The notes under the pieces: generated by a model
The model's input: the letters and a program-made list of their open reading frames with translations, nothing else
The model's database searches: none
What the model was told of the DNA's origin: nothing
Position numbers and translations under genes: made by a program
Source of the DNA: Mucilaginibacter phyllosphaerae
GTDB lineage: Bacteria > Bacteroidota > Bacteroidia > Sphingobacteriales > Sphingobacteriaceae
NCBI RefSeq assembly: GCF_004378255.1
Contig: NZ_SNQG01000003.1
Coordinates: 62,001 to 126,000, forward strand
Reading direction: 5' to 3'
Length of the DNA stretch: 64,000 nucleotides
Shown: in pieces, positions 1-8,345 of the stretch
Position numbering within the stretch: the first letter of the stretch is position 1
Layout of the letters: each line of letters begins with the position of its first letter

Positions 1-1341
1 GTTATCCTGCGTTTTAAGCTGTGCAAGGCGGGCGCTTAACTGGTTGTTAGTTAAAAATCCCAGCCTGTTCTCGTTCAAGGCAACGGTTGCTTCGGATGTT
101 CTGTAATTTTCATAAAAAGAACCCGAATTTGGGAACGCGCCCCATTTGTTAAAAGACAGCTGCTCATAATCTACCGTTTGGGCAGACGACGCCAGGCCGG
201 TGGCATAACCTACATTAAACTTGGGCGAAAACCTGGTAAAAGCAGAAAATTCTACCTTAAGCGGTGCATTACGGCCGCCTTTTTTAGTGGTAACCACAAT
301 AACGCCATTGGCTGCACGGGCCCCCCAGATAGATGCGGCAGCGGCATCTTTTAAAACAGTTACGGTTTCAATATCATTGGGGTTAACTGAATTAAAATAG
401 TTTAAGCTGGTATTCCTTATAGCAAATCCGTCAACCACAAGCAGCGGTTCGTTATTTTGATTATTAGCATACAGGGTTGTTTGGCCGCGTATCTGTATCT
501 TAGGGATGCCATCCACATCATACCTAACCTGCATACCGGCAACTGTACCCACTAAGCGTTCGGCCAGGCTTTGGTTTGGCTTTTCTATCTGGCTTTTCTT
601 TAGCAGATCGAACGAGCCGGTTGCCCTTTCTGCAGATATTTGCTGGTAGCCGTTATTTACCACGTTTACCGTACTCAGCTGCATTTGCCCGGTTGACAGG
701 GTGATCCGTTGCCTTACATCTTTGCCTGTTAAGGTAACATAGCTTTGCTGCGCTAAATAGCCTATATAGGTTACGGTAAGCTTATATTCGGCCGGCGGCA
801 GGTTACCGAACCCAAATTCACCAAACTCGTTTGTTTGGGTAACATAGCTATTCGGCACATTTGCCAGCGGCTGCCTGGTTTCCAGTGCAACCGTAGCGCC
901 TACCAGCGGTGCTCCCGCCGTATCCACCACGCTTCCGGAAATACTTGCCTTGTCAAAAAAAGATCCTATCCTGTTAAAGATCGTCTTCTCCTTTATCACC
1001 ACCATTTTATCCTCTATCGAATACTCCAGCGATTGGCCTTCCAGGCATTTTTGAAGAACCAATTCCAGGGCCTCATCTTTTACAGCAATGCTAATGGGTT
1101 TCTTTTTGCTTAAAAGTTCGCGGTTGTACAAAAAATCATAACCTGTTTGGTTATGGATCTGCCGGAAAAGCTTTTCGAGCGACACTTTATTTTGGTTAAG
1201 CGTTACCCGTTGGGCCAAACCTGCCGCACTTACCTGCATCAACGTAACGATGAGTATAATGGTAGTTAAACGCATTATCAGCCATATTTTATGGATATAG
1301 CCTTTCGGCATACCCGGTTTCCTGGTATAAAATTTATACAT
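1..1341 (-). CDS. SusC/RagA-type TonB-dependent outer membrane receptor with STN domain (partial, N-terminal 447 residues)
   Basis: Outer-membrane receptor that would import a nutrient with TonB energy and signal inward. The reading frame is open to the window edge, so only the N-terminal part is present. A signal anchor lies around residues 20-43. It is followed by a secretin/TonB short N-terminal (STN) domain at about 50-110, a carboxypeptidase-regulatory-like beta domain at about 125-205 and a plug domain from about 215, which includes the family-typical segments VDGFAIRN and VLKDAAAASIWGARAANGV. The STN domain is the part that contacts a FecR-type anti-sigma protein. The fecR-like and ECF sigma genes lie just upstream on the same strand, so the three genes probably form one regulatory set. 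The substrate cannot be told from the sequence. The ATG at 1339-1341 was chosen because it gives a basic start before the hydrophobic segment; an internal Met at residue 23 is an alternative. Confidence 0.9.
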   Translation of the reverse strand, partial: MYKFYTRKPGMPKGYIHKIWLIMRLTTIILIVTLMQVSAAGLAQRVTLNQNKVSLEKLFRQIHNQTGYDFLYNRELLSKKKPISIAVKDEALELVLQKCLEGQSLEYSIEDKMVVIKEKTIFNRIGSFFDKASISGSVVDTAGAPLVGATVALETRQPLANVPNSYVTQTNEFGEFGFGNLPPAEYKLTVTYIGYLAQQSYVTLTGKDVRQRITLSTGQMQLSTVNVVNNGYQQISAERATGSFDLLKKSQIEKPNQSLAERLVGTVAGMQVRYDVDGIPKIQIRGQTTLYANNQNNEPLLVVDGFAIRNTSLNYFNSVNPNDIETVTVLKDAAAASIWGARAANGVIVVTTKKGGRNAPLKVEFSAFTRFSPKFNVGYATGLASSAQTVDYEQLSFNKWGAFPNSGSFYENYRTSEATVALNENRLGFLTNNQLSARLAQLKTQDN

Positions 1342-1560
1342 TTGTTAAGTTTGGTTTAGCAGTAAGCCTTATGGTTCGAAGCTTGGGGCCACTGCGATTA
1401 TTGTTGATATTTTTTATTAACTGATGCCAAACAACTGCCAGGGGTGTTTGCGCACTTCTGGCTTGTTTGTTTAATGCCTTAGCTTTGCTGCTGTAAAAAT
1501 TTGCCCATTTGCTTTGGTTAAAAGGTTAATCAATCTGGTTAATTAGGATGTATGTTATAG

Positions 1561-2742
1561 TTATTTGCTTACGTAAACCTTTCGCCCCTCCACTCTGAAA
1601 TGCACCTCGCCCGTTTTCGCCATCATTTTAAGTATCGTTGAAATGTTTCTCTCTCTGGATGAAAAACCACCCAGCTGTAAATTAACCGGTGCCGACGGCT
1701 CATAGATCACTTCAATATTATACCAGCGGGCAACCTTGCGCATCGTGGTGCGGAAATCATCCCTGCCAAACATAAATTCGTTATTCTTCCAGGCCACCGC
1801 CTCTTCGGTATCGGCATCATTAACTGCTATGTTATTACCCATTAACACGGCTTGCTCGCCCGGTTTTAACATCTTGTCTTCGTGGCGCAGGCCGGTCACC
1901 CTAACGCTCCCCTCAAGCAGCGTGGTTTTGGTTGCAGACTCATCGGGGTAAGCGTTGATGTTAAAGTGTGTACCCAAAACCTGCACCTCCTGTTGGGCGG
2001 TTTTTACAATAAACGGATGTAACTTATCTTTGGCAACCTGAAAATACGCCTCGCCCGTTAACGTTACCCGGCGCTGTGATGCCGCGGCGAAAGATGCCGG
2101 ATATTTAAGTGCTGATGCCGAATTCAGCCAAACCTCGGTACCATCAGGCAAGCGCACCTGGTAGGTTTCACCTTTTGCCGTGGTCAGCGTATTAAACTTG
2201 TTATAATCTTTCTTATAATCTTTTACCTCGTAAATAAGCTGCCCGTTAGCGGCTTTAGTAATCTTTACGCCAACCTCCTCGGCTACTGTGCCTTTAGTGG
2301 TATCCGTTAGTACAATCTTGCGGCCGTTCGCCAATGTCAGCGTTGCCGTGTTCCTGCCGGGGGCTAAATCATTTTGGGCTGTTTGATCTTTTGCAGCCGG
2401 TTTAACACTATACTGATAAAAGTATAAGCCGATACCCAGGCAGGCTGCAATTGACGCAGCTATACCAATTCTTTTAATAAAATTACTTTTATGGGGCTCA
2501 TCCTTAATTTCCCAAATGGCATTTTCTGTTTTAACCTGATTTAAAACCCTGTCCCAGCGTTTAGTGTCATAATCATCTTTCAGCTCTGTAGCCTGCAATT
2601 CATCAAGCAAAACATCTTTTATCTCTTTATCGTGCTGCCCCGTTGCAATTAATTTAAATAATTGCGTTACCTCTTCGGGCGAAGCGGTACCGGCCGTATA
2701 TTTTTCAAATAATGTTTTAACCAGGGCAGTATCGTTACTCAT
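1561..2742 (-). CDS. FecR family anti-sigma factor (DUF4974 C-terminus)
   Basis: Inner-membrane regulator that holds or activates its cognate ECF sigma factor in response to a signal from the STN-type receptor. The 393-residue protein has a cytoplasmic N-terminal part (about 1-85), one membrane segment at about 91-110, a periplasmic FecR domain around 180-285 (LPDGTEVWLNSAS is a typical motif) and a C-terminal DUF4974-like region from about 315, the usual order in Bacteroidota. It lies between the sigma gene and the STN-containing SusC gene on the same strand, 112 bases after the former and 219 bases before the latter. This gene order is the classical sigma/anti-sigma/receptor arrangement, so the functional link is inferred from context with good confidence. 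Confidence 0.93.
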   Translation of the reverse strand: MSNDTALVKTLFEKYTAGTASPEEVTQLFKLIATGQHDKEIKDVLLDELQATELKDDYDTKRWDRVLNQVKTENAIWEIKDEPHKSNFIKRIGIAASIAACLGIGLYFYQYSVKPAAKDQTAQNDLAPGRNTATLTLANGRKIVLTDTTKGTVAEEVGVKITKAANGQLIYEVKDYKKDYNKFNTLTTAKGETYQVRLPDGTEVWLNSASALKYPASFAAASQRRVTLTGEAYFQVAKDKLHPFIVKTAQQEVQVLGTHFNINAYPDESATKTTLLEGSVRVTGLRHEDKMLKPGEQAVLMGNNIAVNDADTEEAVAWKNNEFMFGRDDFRTTMRKVARWYNIEVIYEPSAPVNLQLGGFSSRERNISTILKMMAKTGEVHFRVEGRKVYVSK

Positions 2743-2854
2743 AACTTTGTGGGTTATTTTCTTGTATAATTTGCATTTATACAGATAAGACGATCACCAG
2801 GCCATAGTGGACTATCCGAAAAAAAGATTTTTTATAAAAAATTGAATGAAGCTT

Positions 2855-3457
2855 TTATTTGCCTGTTAACAGCACAAACACGGCTACAGAAAAAACACTG
2901 GCGCGTTTTTCTGCAAACATGCGGATAGATTTTAATGCCGTTACCAATTGGTTTTTTACCGTGTTGCGAGAGATATTCAATCTTTCGGCAATTTGTTCGT
3001 GCGTAAGGCCTTCGTTCCTGCTCAGATGATAGATGAGCCTGCGTTGTTCTGGTAAAGCAGAAACTGCCAGATCTATAATGGCTGCGCTTTCCCTAAAAAT
3101 AACCCGCTCCTCCGTATCATTGGTTATTTCTGTAGAACGATAGGCGATCTTGTCCATCAGCTTTACGTTATTCGCTATCTTTTTTAGATAATCCAAAGTT
3201 TTGTTGGTAGCGATATTGAACAGATACGAGGTAGGGTGTTTAATGTCATTTAACAAGTGCCTGTTGATCCAGAGCTGAACAAAAATATCCTGTATAATTT
3301 CCTCGGCTAATTCCGGCGTGCGCACCATTTTTTCTACAAAGGGAGAGAGCCTTTTGTTATAATGATGATAAATTGTTTCAAAGGCGGTTTCATTACCCTT
3401 TGCAAGTTCTGCAAAGAGTGCCGTTTCATTAATCAGTTTGTGAATGGTGTTTGCCAT
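2855..3457 (-). CDS. ECF RNA polymerase sigma factor (sigma-70 family)
   Basis: Alternative sigma factor that would direct RNA polymerase to the promoter of the neighbouring receptor operon when released by the FecR protein. At 200 residues it has normal ECF length. Region 2 is at about residues 22-88, with the segment AEEIIQDIFVQLW typical of region 2.2. Region 4 is at about 125-178, with a helix-turn-helix around EQIAERLNISRNTVKNQL. The C-terminus ends in a hydrophobic stretch (VFSVAVFVLL), which is common in the Bacteroidota FecI-like group. It is the first gene of the sigma, fecR, susC set. The 234 bases upstream are AT-rich and separate it from a tRNA gene transcribed in the same direction; no strong TAnnTTTG box was seen there. 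Confidence 0.93.
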   Translation of the reverse strand: MANTIHKLINETALFAELAKGNETAFETIYHHYNKRLSPFVEKMVRTPELAEEIIQDIFVQLWINRHLLNDIKHPTSYLFNIATNKTLDYLKKIANNVKLMDKIAYRSTEITNDTEERVIFRESAAIIDLAVSALPEQRRLIYHLSRNEGLTHEQIAERLNISRNTVKNQLVTALKSIRMFAEKRASVFSVAVFVLLTGK

Positions 3458-3641
3458 TAATAACTTTTGCCTTGTTGCTATTACTATCCTAAATTTAATA
3501 ATAAATAGCTACCAATATTACTTAATTATTTGGTAATTATTAAATTAAGGCAAGTAAAAGGCTTGGCTGCCGGCTAAAATGCTAAACATGGCGCTAAAAA
3601 GTAGTCGCCACTTTATCTGCCTTGTCAATAATCTACATGGT

Positions 3642-3687
3642 AAAAAAGAGAACGGGAAAACTCTTCCTATCGAAAGTGCTTTCCCGT
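3642..3687 (-). terminator. Intrinsic terminator of the tRNA-Arg gene
   Basis: An 8-bp perfect stem (ACGGGAAA at 3652-3659 with TTTCCCGT at 3680-3687) is followed on the minus strand by a run of six T (3642-3647). It lies immediately downstream of the tRNA gene in the direction of transcription. Confidence 0.7.
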
Positions 3688-3692
3688 GAAAG

Positions 3693-3764
3693 TGGTCCTG
3701 ACGAGAATCGAACTCATATCTAAAGTTTAGGAAACTTCTATTCTATCCGTTGAACTACAGGACC
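3693..3764 (-). tRNA. tRNA-Arg, anticodon CCT
   Basis: The 72-nt minus-strand sequence folds as a cloverleaf. The 7-bp acceptor is GGTCCTG/CAGGACC with discriminator A. The D stem GTTC/GAAT has one G-T pair. The 5-bp anticodon stem GAAGT/ACTTT carries the loop TTCCTAA, giving anticodon CCT (reads AGG). The T stem ATGAG/CTCGT has loop TTCGATT. The 3' CCA is not encoded, so it must be added after transcription. The gene stands alone, with its own promoter-like elements upstream and a terminator hairpin downstream. Confidence 0.95.
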
Positions 3765-3782
3765 AGTTCTTTTTAAGAGTTG

Positions 3783-3813
3783 CAAAAATGCAAATTTTAC
3801 CTGACCCGAGCAA
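3783..3813 (-). promoter_or_regulatory. Putative Bacteroidota-type promoter of tRNA-Arg
   Basis: On the minus strand a TTG at 3811-3813 is followed after 20 bases by CATTTTTG (3783-3790), one mismatch from the -7 consensus TAnnTTTG. The box sits 18 bases before the tRNA 5' end. Spacing and orientation fit the -33/-7 pattern of this phylum. Confidence 0.55.
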
Positions 3814-3827
3814 TTAACGTTACAATT

Positions 3828-3911
3828 TTATTCTGTATCGTTATTTGTAGTGTTGGTTAAAGCAGCAGCAGCCCCTATGGCACCTACTACAACAGCGCCG
3901 GTAACCACTTT
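3828..3911 (-). other. In-frame open continuation past the stop of the upstream lipoprotein gene
   Basis: Directly after the TAA (3912-3914) that ends the lipoprotein, the same frame continues for 27 sense codons to a second TAA (3828-3830). The encoded stretch begins KVVTGAVVVGAIGAAAAL and ends in a polar NTTNNDTE tail. It is hydrophobic with regular small residues, like a glycine-zipper membrane segment, and more GC-rich than the neighbouring spacer. This is either the remains of a longer C-terminus cut off by a nonsense mutation, a stop-codon readthrough extension, or chance. Confidence 0.45.
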
Positions 3912-4667
3912 TTAATAACCGGTTGCCTTTGATAAGATAAAGTAGTCGCCCCTGGTATGGTCAAATCCATCCAACTGCTGTAGGTCTGTTAAAGATGTTA
4001 ATGACCTGGATACGAAAAACTCATGCTGATAAGCAAATGGTTTCGGCTGATTATCTTGTATGGTGTAAAGTGTAAGATACGTTTTAAATAAAAGAGGGGA
4101 ATTTGCTTTTTCGAAATTGGCATTCTTTACCTTAGTTAGGCTTTGTGTGTATTTATCCGGTATCTGCTGGTTTTTGAAAGCGCTGTCTGGTATCGGCAAA
4201 AATTCATTAGTAAGAAAAAGTGTAGTATTGTTACTTTGCGAGCGTGGTGGTAAAAATGTGGTAGTTTTAGGCAGGCCTGCAACTGCATTTATATTGCCTG
4301 TTGTAAAACTTGTGCTATTAACGGCAGGGATAAGGTTACGGTAGGTGCTTGTTGTAGCATCGATTGAACCATTAATATGCATGTTTTCGGGCACAAAACT
4401 AATCGCCTTATCGCCAATGATTAAAGCTGATCTTTGCCAGTCGATATATAACGGCTGTTCTAATTTATTATAAACGTTGATGGAAACGGGTGCATTGGTA
4501 CCGTAAAAAGAGTAGGAGATCCGAACGGAGTCGTTCTGAAATTCAAAATTGCCCGATTGTTCGTTTTTAGATGTGTTAGTACTGCTAAGAACATTTAGCT
4601 GATACCTGCTACATGATGTTAAAGCGAAAAAGCAAATTATTAATATAGTAAAAGTTAGGGTTTTCAT
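3912..4667 (-). CDS. Hypothetical lipoprotein, possibly truncated at the C-terminus
   Basis: I do not recognise a named family. The 251-residue product starts with a short basic region, a hydrophobic stretch and a lipobox LTSC with Cys19, so it should be a lipid-anchored envelope protein. The rest is rich in Ser, Asn, Thr and beta-prone segments with no visible catalytic motif. The gene stands alone, between the tRNA and metG. The frame stays open for 27 codons past the TAA stop and encodes a Gly/Ala-rich hydrophobic tail, which suggests that the ancestral protein may have been about 279 residues with a membrane-interacting C-terminus. An assembly or sequencing error at the stop is also possible. 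Confidence 0.75.
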   Translation of the reverse strand: MKTLTFTILIICFFALTSCSRYQLNVLSSTNTSKNEQSGNFEFQNDSVRISYSFYGTNAPVSINVYNKLEQPLYIDWQRSALIIGDKAISFVPENMHINGSIDATTSTYRNLIPAVNSTSFTTGNINAVAGLPKTTTFLPPRSQSNNTTLFLTNEFLPIPDSAFKNQQIPDKYTQSLTKVKNANFEKANSPLLFKTYLTLYTIQDNQPKPFAYQHEFFVSRSLTSLTDLQQLDGFDHTRGDYFILSKATGY

Positions 4668-4744
4668 AAAATGATCCGGTTATAAGGGTTGTTATAAAAC
4701 CATGACTTAGAAACTAAGCCATGGTTTAATCTGCAACAAACTTA

Positions 4745-6811
4745 TTACCGTATCACCGATCCGTTGGGCATTTCATCCGCCGGGGCCACAAAGCTTAGTT
4801 TGCCTTCGGCATTTTCGGCCATCAGGATCATCCCCTGCGACATGATGCCCTTTATCTCCCTTGGCTGCAGGTTTACCAGTATGCTTACCTGCTTACCAAC
4901 AATGGTATCCGGCTCGTAATGCTCGGCAATGCCCGATACTACCGTACGCTGATCGATCCCGGTATCAATAGTTAATTTTAACAGCTTTTTGGTTTTAGCA
5001 ACCTTTTCGGCAGTTAAGATGGTACCCGTACGGATATCCATCCCCACAAAATCATCAAAGGTGATATTTGCTTTAGCCGGGGCAACAACCGGTTTTGCGG
5101 CAACCGCCGATGCTGCTTTTTTATCCGCTAATTTTTGGATCTGCTTTTCAATGGCTTCGTCCTCTACCTTTTCAAAAAGCAGGGCGGCCGGGTTAAGCTG
5201 ATGCCCGTTGGCAAACTCCAGTTCCTGGTCAAATTTAACGGCATCCAAATTTAGCATGCCGAATATTTTAGTGGCCGTGGCAGGCAAAAACGGTTGTAAA
5301 CAGGTGGCCAAATGGCCTATTAATATCAGGCTGTTGTGCAGGGCGTTCCTGGCCGTTTCAGGGTCGTTTTTTATGCGTTTCCAGGGCTCTTGTTCCGTTA
5401 AATAACGGTTGCCCAGGCGGGCTATATCCATCACATTTTGCAAGGCCGCACGGAAACGGTAGCTCTCCAGATTTTTGCCCAACTCGTCATAATGGCTGCC
5501 CAATTCGGCATCTACTTTGGCATCTGTTAATTTTATGGCAGCGCCAGCGCCCTCTACTTTGCCATCGTAATATTTGTGCATCAGTATCATTACCCGGTTA
5601 ACGTAGTTGCCTAAAATGGCTACCAATTCGTTATTTACGCGTGCCTGGTAATCTTTCCAGGTAAATTCGCTGTCGCTGGTTTCGGGCAGAATGGATGTTA
5701 GCACATAGCGCAGCTCATCCTGCTTGCCGGAGAATTCTTCCAGGTACTCGTGCAGCCAAACTGCATGATTGCGCGATGTGGATAGCTTATCCCCTTCCAG
5801 GTTCAAAAACTCATTGGCAGGTACGTTTTGCGGCAGTATATAATCGCCGTGCGCCTTTAGTATGGCCGGGAATATAATGCAGTGAAACACAATATTATCC
5901 TTACCAATAAAGTGCATCAGGCAGGCATCATCTTCCTTGTTGGCTTGCTTTTTCCAGTACTGCTGCCAATCCTTGCCGTTATCTATGGCCCACTGCTTAG
6001 TGGCCGATATATAGCCTATCGGCGCATCCATCCACACATATAGTTTTTTGCCTTTGGCCTCTTCTAATGGTACGTCAATACCCCAATCCAGGTCGCGGGT
6101 CATCGAGCGCGGCTGCAGGCCTGATTTTAACCACGAGCGGCATTGCCCAAATACGTTCACCTTCCATTCACCTTCTTTTTCGTCTATCCATTTCTCTAAC
6201 CAGGGCTGGTACTTATCCAAAGGCAAATACCAATGCTTGGTGGGTTTTAAAACCGGCTTTTTACTGCTCAGGGTTGAGATCGGGTCAATCAGGTCTGTTG
6301 GGTTTAATGATGTACCGCAGTTTTCGCACTGGTCGCCGTAGGCTTTATCGTAGCTGCAAACCGGGCAGGTGCCGGTAATATAACGGTCGGCCAAAAACTG
6401 GTCGAAATCTTCGTCGTAATATTGCTCAGAATATTTTTCAATAAACTCACCTTTCTCATACAGGTTCAGGAAAAATTCCTGCGACAGATCATGATGTATA
6501 GCAGATGAGGTGCGATGATAGATATCAAACGAGATCCCAAACTCTTCAAAACTATCCTTGATCTGGTTATGATACTTATCGATAATAGCCTGCGGGGTGG
6601 TACCCTCTTTTTTGGCTTTTATAGTGATAGCTGCGCCATGCTCGTCAGATCCGCAGATGTACACTACATCCTTTTTCATCAGCCGCAGGTAACGTACAAA
6701 AATATCTGCCGGCAGGTATGCGCCTGCCAGGTGGCCAATGTGCAGCGGCCCGTTAGCGTATGGCAACGCCGATGTTATGGTGTATCTTTTATATTTATTA
6801 AGTTGCGACAT
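4745..6811 (-). CDS. metG: Methionyl-tRNA synthetase with C-terminal tRNA-binding domain
   Basis: Attaches methionine to tRNA-Met in the cytoplasm (ATP-dependent). The class I signature HIGH is at residues 24-27. A zinc knuckle with two CxxC pairs (CPVC, CENC) lies near 150-170. The second signature appears as KLSTS instead of KMSKS, a variant I associate with this group of MetG enzymes. The C-terminal 105 residues after a low-complexity [11 protein letters not shown] linker form an EMAP/Trbp111-like tRNA-binding domain ([14 protein letters not shown]). The total of 688 residues matches the long bacterial form. The ATG at 6809-6811 was chosen over an upstream TTG at 6838, because that TTG lies in the promoter -7 box and would add nine unlikely residues. 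Confidence 0.97.
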   Translation of the reverse strand: MSQLNKYKRYTITSALPYANGPLHIGHLAGAYLPADIFVRYLRLMKKDVVYICGSDEHGAAITIKAKKEGTTPQAIIDKYHNQIKDSFEEFGISFDIYHRTSSAIHHDLSQEFFLNLYEKGEFIEKYSEQYYDEDFDQFLADRYITGTCPVCSYDKAYGDQCENCGTSLNPTDLIDPISTLSSKKPVLKPTKHWYLPLDKYQPWLEKWIDEKEGEWKVNVFGQCRSWLKSGLQPRSMTRDLDWGIDVPLEEAKGKKLYVWMDAPIGYISATKQWAIDNGKDWQQYWKKQANKEDDACLMHFIGKDNIVFHCIIFPAILKAHGDYILPQNVPANEFLNLEGDKLSTSRNHAVWLHEYLEEFSGKQDELRYVLTSILPETSDSEFTWKDYQARVNNELVAILGNYVNRVMILMHKYYDGKVEGAGAAIKLTDAKVDAELGSHYDELGKNLESYRFRAALQNVMDIARLGNRYLTEQEPWKRIKNDPETARNALHNSLILIGHLATCLQPFLPATATKIFGMLNLDAVKFDQELEFANGHQLNPAALLFEKVEDEAIEKQIQKLADKKAASAVAAKPVVAPAKANITFDDFVGMDIRTGTILTAEKVAKTKKLLKLTIDTGIDQRTVVSGIAEHYEPDTIVGKQVSILVNLQPREIKGIMSQGMILMAENAEGKLSFVAPADEMPNGSVIR

Positions 6812-6835
6812 TAAACAGGGATGTTTATTAATTTG

Positions 6836-6843
6836 CAAAGATA
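6836..6843 (-). promoter_or_regulatory. -7 promoter box of metG
   Basis: The minus strand reads TATCTTTG, an exact match to TAnnTTTG. It lies 24 bases upstream of the chosen metG ATG, giving a leader of about 20 nt. No clear TTG is seen at the expected -33 distance. Confidence 0.6.
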
Positions 6844-6930
6844 ACTTTTTAGTCGGTAAGACGGAAAGTCCGGATGACCGTAAGACGGAAAGTTGATCAG
6901 CATAAAATATAATTTAAACTTTTCGGACCT

Positions 6931-7848
6931 ATGCCGACAATCGAACTCGCGGACACACCCATCCCCTACCTTAAAAAAGGTGATAAAGTAGCCATAACCT
7001 GCCCTGCAAAAAAGCTCCCGATCGCTATGACGGATGCGGTGGATCTTTTAACTAACTGGGGCCTTGAAGTTGTATTGGGCGATACTGTAAATGCCAGCTA
7101 TCATCAGTTTGCGGGCGATGATGCCTTTAGGGCTAAGGATATGCAGCGTTTTATTGATGACGATAGCATTAAAGCTATTTTTGCTGCACGCGGCGGCTAT
7201 GGCACTATCCGGATGGTTGATCTGGTTGATTTTGCCAAACTTGCCACGCATCCTAAATGGCTGGTTGGCTTTAGCGATATTACGCTGCTGCATGCACATA
7301 TTATTAACAATTATAGTTTGCCCTGCATTCACGGGCAAATGCCTTTAAACATCCCGGATGCTACTTCATACTCTTTAGAAACTTTACGCAAAGCCCTGTT
7401 TGGCGAAGAACTTAAATACCTGATTGAACCCAACCCCGTAAACCGTATCGGTAACAGCGGCGGTGTACTGATTGGAGGCAACCTTTCTTTACTGCTGGCA
7501 ATTATAAATTCTGTTAGCGATATGGACTATAGCGGAAAGATCTTGTTTATAGAAGATGTAGGCGAATACCTTTATGCTGTTGACCGGATGCTGAGAGCCC
7601 TTAAACGTGCCGGAAAGCTTAAAAACTTGGCAGGTTTAATTGTGGGTGGTTTTACCGATCTGAAAGATAACGACATCCCCTTTGGCCAAACGCTGCCACA
7701 AATTGTAATGGATGTTGTGGCAGGGTATGATTATCCCGTTTGTTTTGATTTCCCGGCAGGGCATGTAGCCAACAACTGCAGCCTGGTGCTGGGCAAACCG
7801 CTAAACCTGATGGTAAAAACAGAAGGGGTTGAACTAAATTACTTATAA
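6931..7848 (+). CDS. ldcA: LD-carboxypeptidase, peptidase family S66 (LdcA-like)
   Basis: Cleaves the L,D-peptide bond before the terminal D-Ala of murein tetrapeptides during peptidoglycan recycling, in the cytoplasm. At 305 residues it has the normal family length. The S66 catalytic triad is recognisable: nucleophile Ser115 in VGFSDIT, Glu208 in LFIEDVGEYLY, and His278 in PAGHVANN. A glycine-rich ARGGYG segment precedes the Ser. No signal peptide is present. The start ATG follows a 119-base spacer and is divergent from metG. The doxX-like gene begins 17 bases after the stop, so the two are probably co-transcribed up to the terminator at 8293-8328. Confidence 0.9.
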   Translation: MPTIELADTPIPYLKKGDKVAITCPAKKLPIAMTDAVDLLTNWGLEVVLGDTVNASYHQFAGDDAFRAKDMQRFIDDDSIKAIFAARGGYGTIRMVDLVDFAKLATHPKWLVGFSDITLLHAHIINNYSLPCIHGQMPLNIPDATSYSLETLRKALFGEELKYLIEPNPVNRIGNSGGVLIGGNLSLLLAIINSVSDMDYSGKILFIEDVGEYLYAVDRMLRALKRAGKLKNLAGLIVGGFTDLKDNDIPFGQTLPQIVMDVVAGYDYPVCFDFPAGHVANNCSLVLGKPLNLMVKTEGVELNYL

Positions 7849-7865
7849 ACCAAATACAATATACT

Positions 7866-8273
7866 ATGGCATACTTTAGTAAATTAAACCAGTACAAAGA
7901 TGCTGGCTTGCTTATTATCCGCGTTGGCTTAGGTGCAATGTTTATTTACCACGGCTACCCAAAGCTAATGGCCGGCACCGAAGGATGGGCAGGCTTAGGC
8001 GCATCAACCAAATATGTAGGGATAAATTTCGCCCCTGTATTTTGGGGCTTTTTAGCCGCACTGGTAGAAACACTTGGCGGTTTCCTGCTTGTTATAGGCC
8101 TGGCATTTCGCCCGGTTTGCTTACTGCTTGTAATTAACCTGGTTGTTGCTGCAGCGATGCATTTAGGCAAAGGAGACGGGCTGCAAGGCGCCGCCCATGC
8201 GATAGAAGATGCTGTGATGTTTGCCGGTTTACTATTTATCGGCCCTGGCAAGTATAGTGTTGATAAACGCTGA
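7866..8273 (+). CDS. DoxX family integral membrane protein
   Basis: Small membrane protein of the DoxX/quinol-oxidase-subunit-like superfamily. The cellular role of most members is unclear, and some have been linked to oxidative-stress complexes. The 135 residues form four hydrophobic segments, with the family-typical start GLLIIRVGLGAMFIYHGYPKL and a conserved charged region around LGKGDG before the last helix. It follows the LD-carboxypeptidase gene closely and precedes a strong terminator. The family assignment is good; the function is not known. Confidence 0.85.
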   Translation: MAYFSKLNQYKDAGLLIIRVGLGAMFIYHGYPKLMAGTEGWAGLGASTKYVGINFAPVFWGFLAALVETLGGFLLVIGLAFRPVCLLLVINLVVAAAMHLGKGDGLQGAAHAIEDAVMFAGLLFIGPGKYSVDKR

Positions 8274-8292
8274 TCAAAAAAATTTAAAACAC

Positions 8293-8328
8293 AAAAAAGC
8301 CGCTCATCAAGTGATGAGCGGCTTTTTT
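8293..8328. terminator. Bidirectional intrinsic terminator
   Basis: A near-perfect hairpin: AAAAAAGCCGCTCATCA pairs with TGATGAGCGGCTTTTTT around a 2-base centre. A-tract and T-tract on either side let it work on both strands. It separates the doxX-like gene from the convergent DUF1735/SusD/SusC operon. Confidence 0.9.
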
Positions 8329-8345
8329 GTGTTTAATACTGTTTA

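Noticed and set aside
1..1341. Receptor gene considered as a truncated pseudogene
   Set aside because: The frame is open to the window edge and the domains seen are complete in order; it simply continues outside.
4745..6811. KLSTS in MetG considered as a broken catalytic motif
   Set aside because: This variant is compatible with a functional synthetase in this lineage, and all other motifs are intact.
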